A DNA stretch of 24,403 nt from JAEZAA01 sp964514485 (lineage in GTDB: Bacteria; Pseudomonadota; Gammaproteobacteria; Pseudomonadales; Oleiphilaceae). The stretch lies in NCBI GenBank assembly GCA_964514485.1, contig CAZEWG010000035.1, positions 1 to 24,403 of the forward strand. The letters run 5' to 3'. Below the pieces are notes generated by a model that was not told the origin of the DNA, ran no database searches, and saw only the letters and a program-made list of their open reading frames with translations. This document shows, in pieces, positions 22,628 through 24,403 of this stretch. Both the position numbers and the translations under genes were made by a program. How positions within the stretch are numbered: the stretch's first letter is position 1; each line of letters begins with the position of its first letter.

Positions 22628-23118
22628 GAATCTAGCCCCCGCTCGGGTGAGTTATACGTGACTCAGGTCAAGTGGACACAGCCCACATCATCCAGATGTA
22701 CGGGTCACTTTAGATTTGGCGTTATTGTTATTGGACGTCAGCACATCATCTTTTTCCGAGGCAGCCAGTCCGCATCAAACGTCCTGTCCTGGCGTGGCCT
22801 CAACAACTTGCTCCTTCCTTGTATACTGCCCAAATTTCCATTTGGATCAGTTGAGCCTCACAACTTTTTTTTGGAAATCGCAGATACAGGGAATCAGCCG
22901 CCGCCCTGCGGCAAGGGCGAAGCGCCGGCTGCCGTGGCCTGGAGCGAGAGTTCTTTGGTTCAGAGAAGTGCGCCCGGGGAGGTCCAGGACGATGATGAGG
23001 ATTAATTCATGTTGGAGCGGGTGAGAAAAATCTTCTCACCCGGATAGTGACATGGGGAAACGCCGGCTCGCTTGAACAGGGCCGCCCTCGCCGCCCCGTT
23101 TTGAAGCAATGTCGCGCT
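22628..23118. other. Structured intergenic region between the sigma factor and cnoX-like genes
   Basis: About 490 bases with no supported gene. It holds a small inverted repeat CCAAAT/ATTTGG (22830-22845), a T-run (22865-22872) preceded by a weak 5-bp stem, and a nested GC-rich stem-loop at 22895-22931 (CGCCCT/AGGGCG inside CAGCCG/CGGCTG). A 10-bp hairpin also lies at 23018-23042. A TATACT hexamer occurs at 22822-22827 without a matching -35. The left part must contain the sigma gene leader, and the right end holds the trailer of the cnoX-like gene. A small RNA is possible but not demonstrated. Confidence 0.5.
23018..23042 (-). terminator. 10-bp hairpin beyond the cnoX-like gene, possible terminator
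   Basis: CGGGTGAGAA (23018-23027) and TTCTCACCCG (23033-23042) pair perfectly around a five-base loop, about 75 nt past the stop codon of the cnoX-like gene on the minus strand. No U-tract follows in that direction, so it may be a 3'-end stabiliser or a Rho-associated structure rather than a classical terminator. Confidence 0.5.
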
Positions 23119-23982
23119 TTAGTGAAGTAACGTATAAAGACGACGCCGGTAGGTTTTGACCAGGGGATCTTCGCGGCCCAGCAGGTCAAACACTTCCAGT
23201 AGGGTCTTGCGGCCCGCATCATCGCCATACGCCCGGTTTTTCTGCATCAGCTCCAGAAGCGTCGTAATCGCGGCTTCGAAGTCATTGGCCAACACCTGAT
23301 GCAGGCTGATCAGATAAAGCGCTTCGGCATCTTCAGGGTTATCCGCCAGCCGCTGCTGCAGCGTGGCCAGATCGGGCAGCTGCCCGGCCTTGTCGACAAA
23401 CCGCAAACGGGCTTGCAGTTGCTTGGCCTCCGGCTTGTCGCGCATCTCGGCCGGCAGGCTGTCGCAAATATCCCGCGCGGTTTGCAGATCCCCCGTCTGG
23501 GCGCTGATCAAAGCCAGATCCAGCAGGATATCCAGGTTTTCAGGGTCAGCCTGGTTCGCCTGGCGTAGCATCGCCAGGGCTTGATCCGTGTGGCCTTCCG
23601 CCAGCAGAGCCTGGGCCTGACGACGTAGTTGCTCCAATTCCGACACCACGTACTTGTCCAGCAGCGCCCGGATCTGGGACTCCGGCAGAGCCCCGGTGAA
23701 CTCATCGACCAACTGGCCGCGAAACAGCACCTTGACCGTAGGCAGGCTACGCACACCAAAGTGAGCGGTCAGATCCGGCTGCTGATCCGCATTGACTTTC
23801 GCCAGCAAAATCGCGCCGTTGTACTCATTGGCGAGCTTTTCCAGCACGGGCATCAGCACTTTACAGGGCGCACACCAATCGGCCCAGAAGTCCACCAAAA
23901 CAGGAACCTGCATCGAGGCCTGCAATACGACTGCCTGAAAGTTTTCCAAAGTGACATCGACGACATGGGCTGATTGCGCCAT
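23119..23982 (-). CDS. cnoX: Thioredoxin-TPR chaperedoxin, YbbN/CnoX family
   Basis: A 287-aa protein: a thioredoxin fold at about residues 8-112 with active site WCAPC (cysteines C37 and C40), then a helical TPR-like domain (about 118-287) containing ALLAEGHTDQAL and further paired helices. This two-domain layout and length match E. coli YbbN/CnoX, which binds chlorine-stressed or unfolded proteins and hands them to GroEL and DnaK. E. coli CnoX has SQHC and lacks redox activity; here both cysteines are present, so disulfide exchange is plausible. I chose the second ATG (23982) because GAGGAG is eight bases upstream; the ATG at 23988 is too close. A near-consensus sigma-32-type promoter precedes it. 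The gene on the other side diverges. Confidence 0.88.
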   Translation of the reverse strand: MAQSAHVVDVTLENFQAVVLQASMQVPVLVDFWADWCAPCKVLMPVLEKLANEYNGAILLAKVNADQQPDLTAHFGVRSLPTVKVLFRGQLVDEFTGALPESQIRALLDKYVVSELEQLRRQAQALLAEGHTDQALAMLRQANQADPENLDILLDLALISAQTGDLQTARDICDSLPAEMRDKPEAKQLQARLRFVDKAGQLPDLATLQQRLADNPEDAEALYLISLHQVLANDFEAAITTLLELMQKNRAYGDDAGRKTLLEVFDLLGREDPLVKTYRRRLYTLLH

Positions 23983-24013
23983 TTGCATTTCTCCTCGCGT
24001 TTTATGGGGGTCT

Positions 24014-24041
24014 ATATGGGGGCGTTGCCCGCTGCTTCAAG
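24014..24041 (-). promoter_or_regulatory. Sigma-32 (RpoH)-like heat-shock promoter for the cnoX-like gene
   Basis: On the minus strand CTTGAAG (24041-24035), 13 bp, then CCCCATAT (24021-24014). The RpoH consensus is CTTGAAA, 11-16 bp, CCCCATNT, so this differs at one position only. The start site would fall about 7 nt further, giving a leader of roughly 25 nt before the chosen ATG at 23982. E. coli ybbN belongs to the heat-shock group, which agrees. Confidence 0.75.
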
Positions 24042-24142
24042 GCCGGTCGGTCTTGTCAGGCTTGGAGCAGGGCTGTTTTTTTTACGGTCTGCGAGGCGCT
24101 TTACAGTTTTGCGCGTCCGGCACCGCGCCAATGGCCCCTGCC

Positions 24143-24171
24143 CTTGGTTTCCTCTTCCGCAACCCCGATAT
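24143..24171 (+). promoter_or_regulatory. Sigma-32-like promoter for the partial downstream gene
   Basis: CTTGGTT (24143-24149), a 14-bp spacer and CCCGATAT (24164-24171) resemble the RpoH consensus: the -10 differs at one informative position, and the -35 keeps CTTG. The leader would be about 130 nt. Weaker than the divergent element, but heat-shock control would fit a protease gene. Confidence 0.5.
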
Positions 24172-24307
24172 AGCGCTATAACGATCATATGGATTAACAC
24201 AATCCACTCCGGCTGTCGCAGAACCACAGGTTGCCGCCCGCTAGTGGCCCAGCATGGTGTCGAGGGCGGCCGAATACATTTGAACGGCTACTACATCGAG
24301 AGGACTC

Positions 24308-24403
24308 ATGTCAGAGATCGAGTATCCCCACATAGAATTTATCGAGGACGATTCCTCTGAATCCAACAGTGCGGCAACCGGTCTGGTGTTACCCTCCCAG
24401 GTC
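24308..24403 (+). CDS. N-terminus of an unidentified protein, possibly a Lon-family protease (truncated by window end)
   Basis: The ATG at 24308 follows GAGAGGA and opens a frame of 32 codons to the edge of the window. The visible protein starts MSEIEYPHIEFIEDD, is strongly acidic, then reads SSESNSAATGLVLPSQV. An acidic start followed by GLVLPxQ resembles, from memory, the N-terminus of the second Lon-type ATP-dependent protease of pseudomonads and relatives. The sigma-32-like promoter upstream agrees with a heat-shock protease. Too little is present to be sure; the catalytic domains are outside the window. Confidence 0.5.
   Translation, partial: MSEIEYPHIEFIEDDSSESNSAATGLVLPSQV

Larger units (their letters stand above)
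23989..24307. other. Divergent promoter region between cnoX-like gene and the partial gene
   Basis: No coding frame is supported. This 319-bp stretch carries a heat-shock-type promoter in each direction (listed separately), an eight-base T-run near 24077-24084, and a perfect 12-bp palindrome TATAGCGCTATA at 24169-24180 that overlaps the rightward -10 element. Confidence 0.65.

Overview
This window looks like a chromosomal segment of a free-living gammaproteobacterium. The DNA is GC-rich (by eye near 60%). The gene set is typical of that class: homodimeric pyruvate dehydrogenase aceE-aceF, the FabA/FabB unsaturated-fatty-acid pair, FabV, a YbbN/CnoX-type thioredoxin, and a group-2 sigma-70 factor. 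A Baeyer-Villiger-type monooxygenase and a heavy investment in lipid synthesis fit a marine or hydrocarbon-associated lineage (Alcanivorax/Ketobacter/Marinobacter-like), but that placement is inference. I see no IS element, integrase, tRNA, rRNA or CRISPR array.

Layout. 1-2132 (- strand): MAPEG-family membrane protein, then a flavin monooxygenase with a 16-bp palindrome over its putative promoter and a clear intrinsic terminator. 2276-3375 (+): AI-2E-family transporter and terminator. 3376-3726: non-coding, with a 12-bp stem-loop. 3727-5337 (+): nucleotidyltransferase-fold protein plus metallophosphoesterase. 5412-6051 (+): small heat-shock protein with a good sigma-70-like promoter. 6214-6924 (+): SIMPL-domain lipoprotein, sharing a bidirectional terminator with a convergent Sel1-repeat protein (7007-7756, -). 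8042-12335 (-): aceE-aceF. 12678-12777 is a run of 100 N, so the join between the aceEF side and everything to its right is scaffolded, not sequenced.

The most interesting block is 12848-20704 (-): fabA-fabB-fabV-[1507-aa single-chain acyl-CoA carboxylase]-acpP. Two ATGA stop/start overlaps (fabA/fabB and fabV/carboxylase) and one 123-nt spacer with a hairpin suggest an operon. The giant protein carries, in order, an AccA-like carboxyltransferase half, about 400 residues I cannot assign, an AccD-like carboxyltransferase half without the zinc ribbon, a biotin carboxylase, and a biotinyl domain. This order is inverted relative to eukaryotic ACC and to actinobacterial carboxyltransferases (beta half before alpha). 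Malonyl-group supply, carrier, condensation, dehydration/isomerisation and enoyl reduction are thus encoded together. No ketoreductase (FabG), malonyl transacylase (FabD) or FabH is present here, so those would have to come from elsewhere. Just upstream on the same strand (21086-22627) is a divergent sigma-70-family factor whose promoter-contact residues differ from RpoD at several positions. I propose, as a hypothesis, that it may control this lipid module or a stress regulon.

At the right end, the cnoX-like gene (23119-23982, -) and the start of a truncated gene (24308 onward, +; possibly a Lon-family protease) diverge from an intergenic region with sigma-32-like heat-shock promoter elements in both directions. 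The one facing cnoX is close to consensus.
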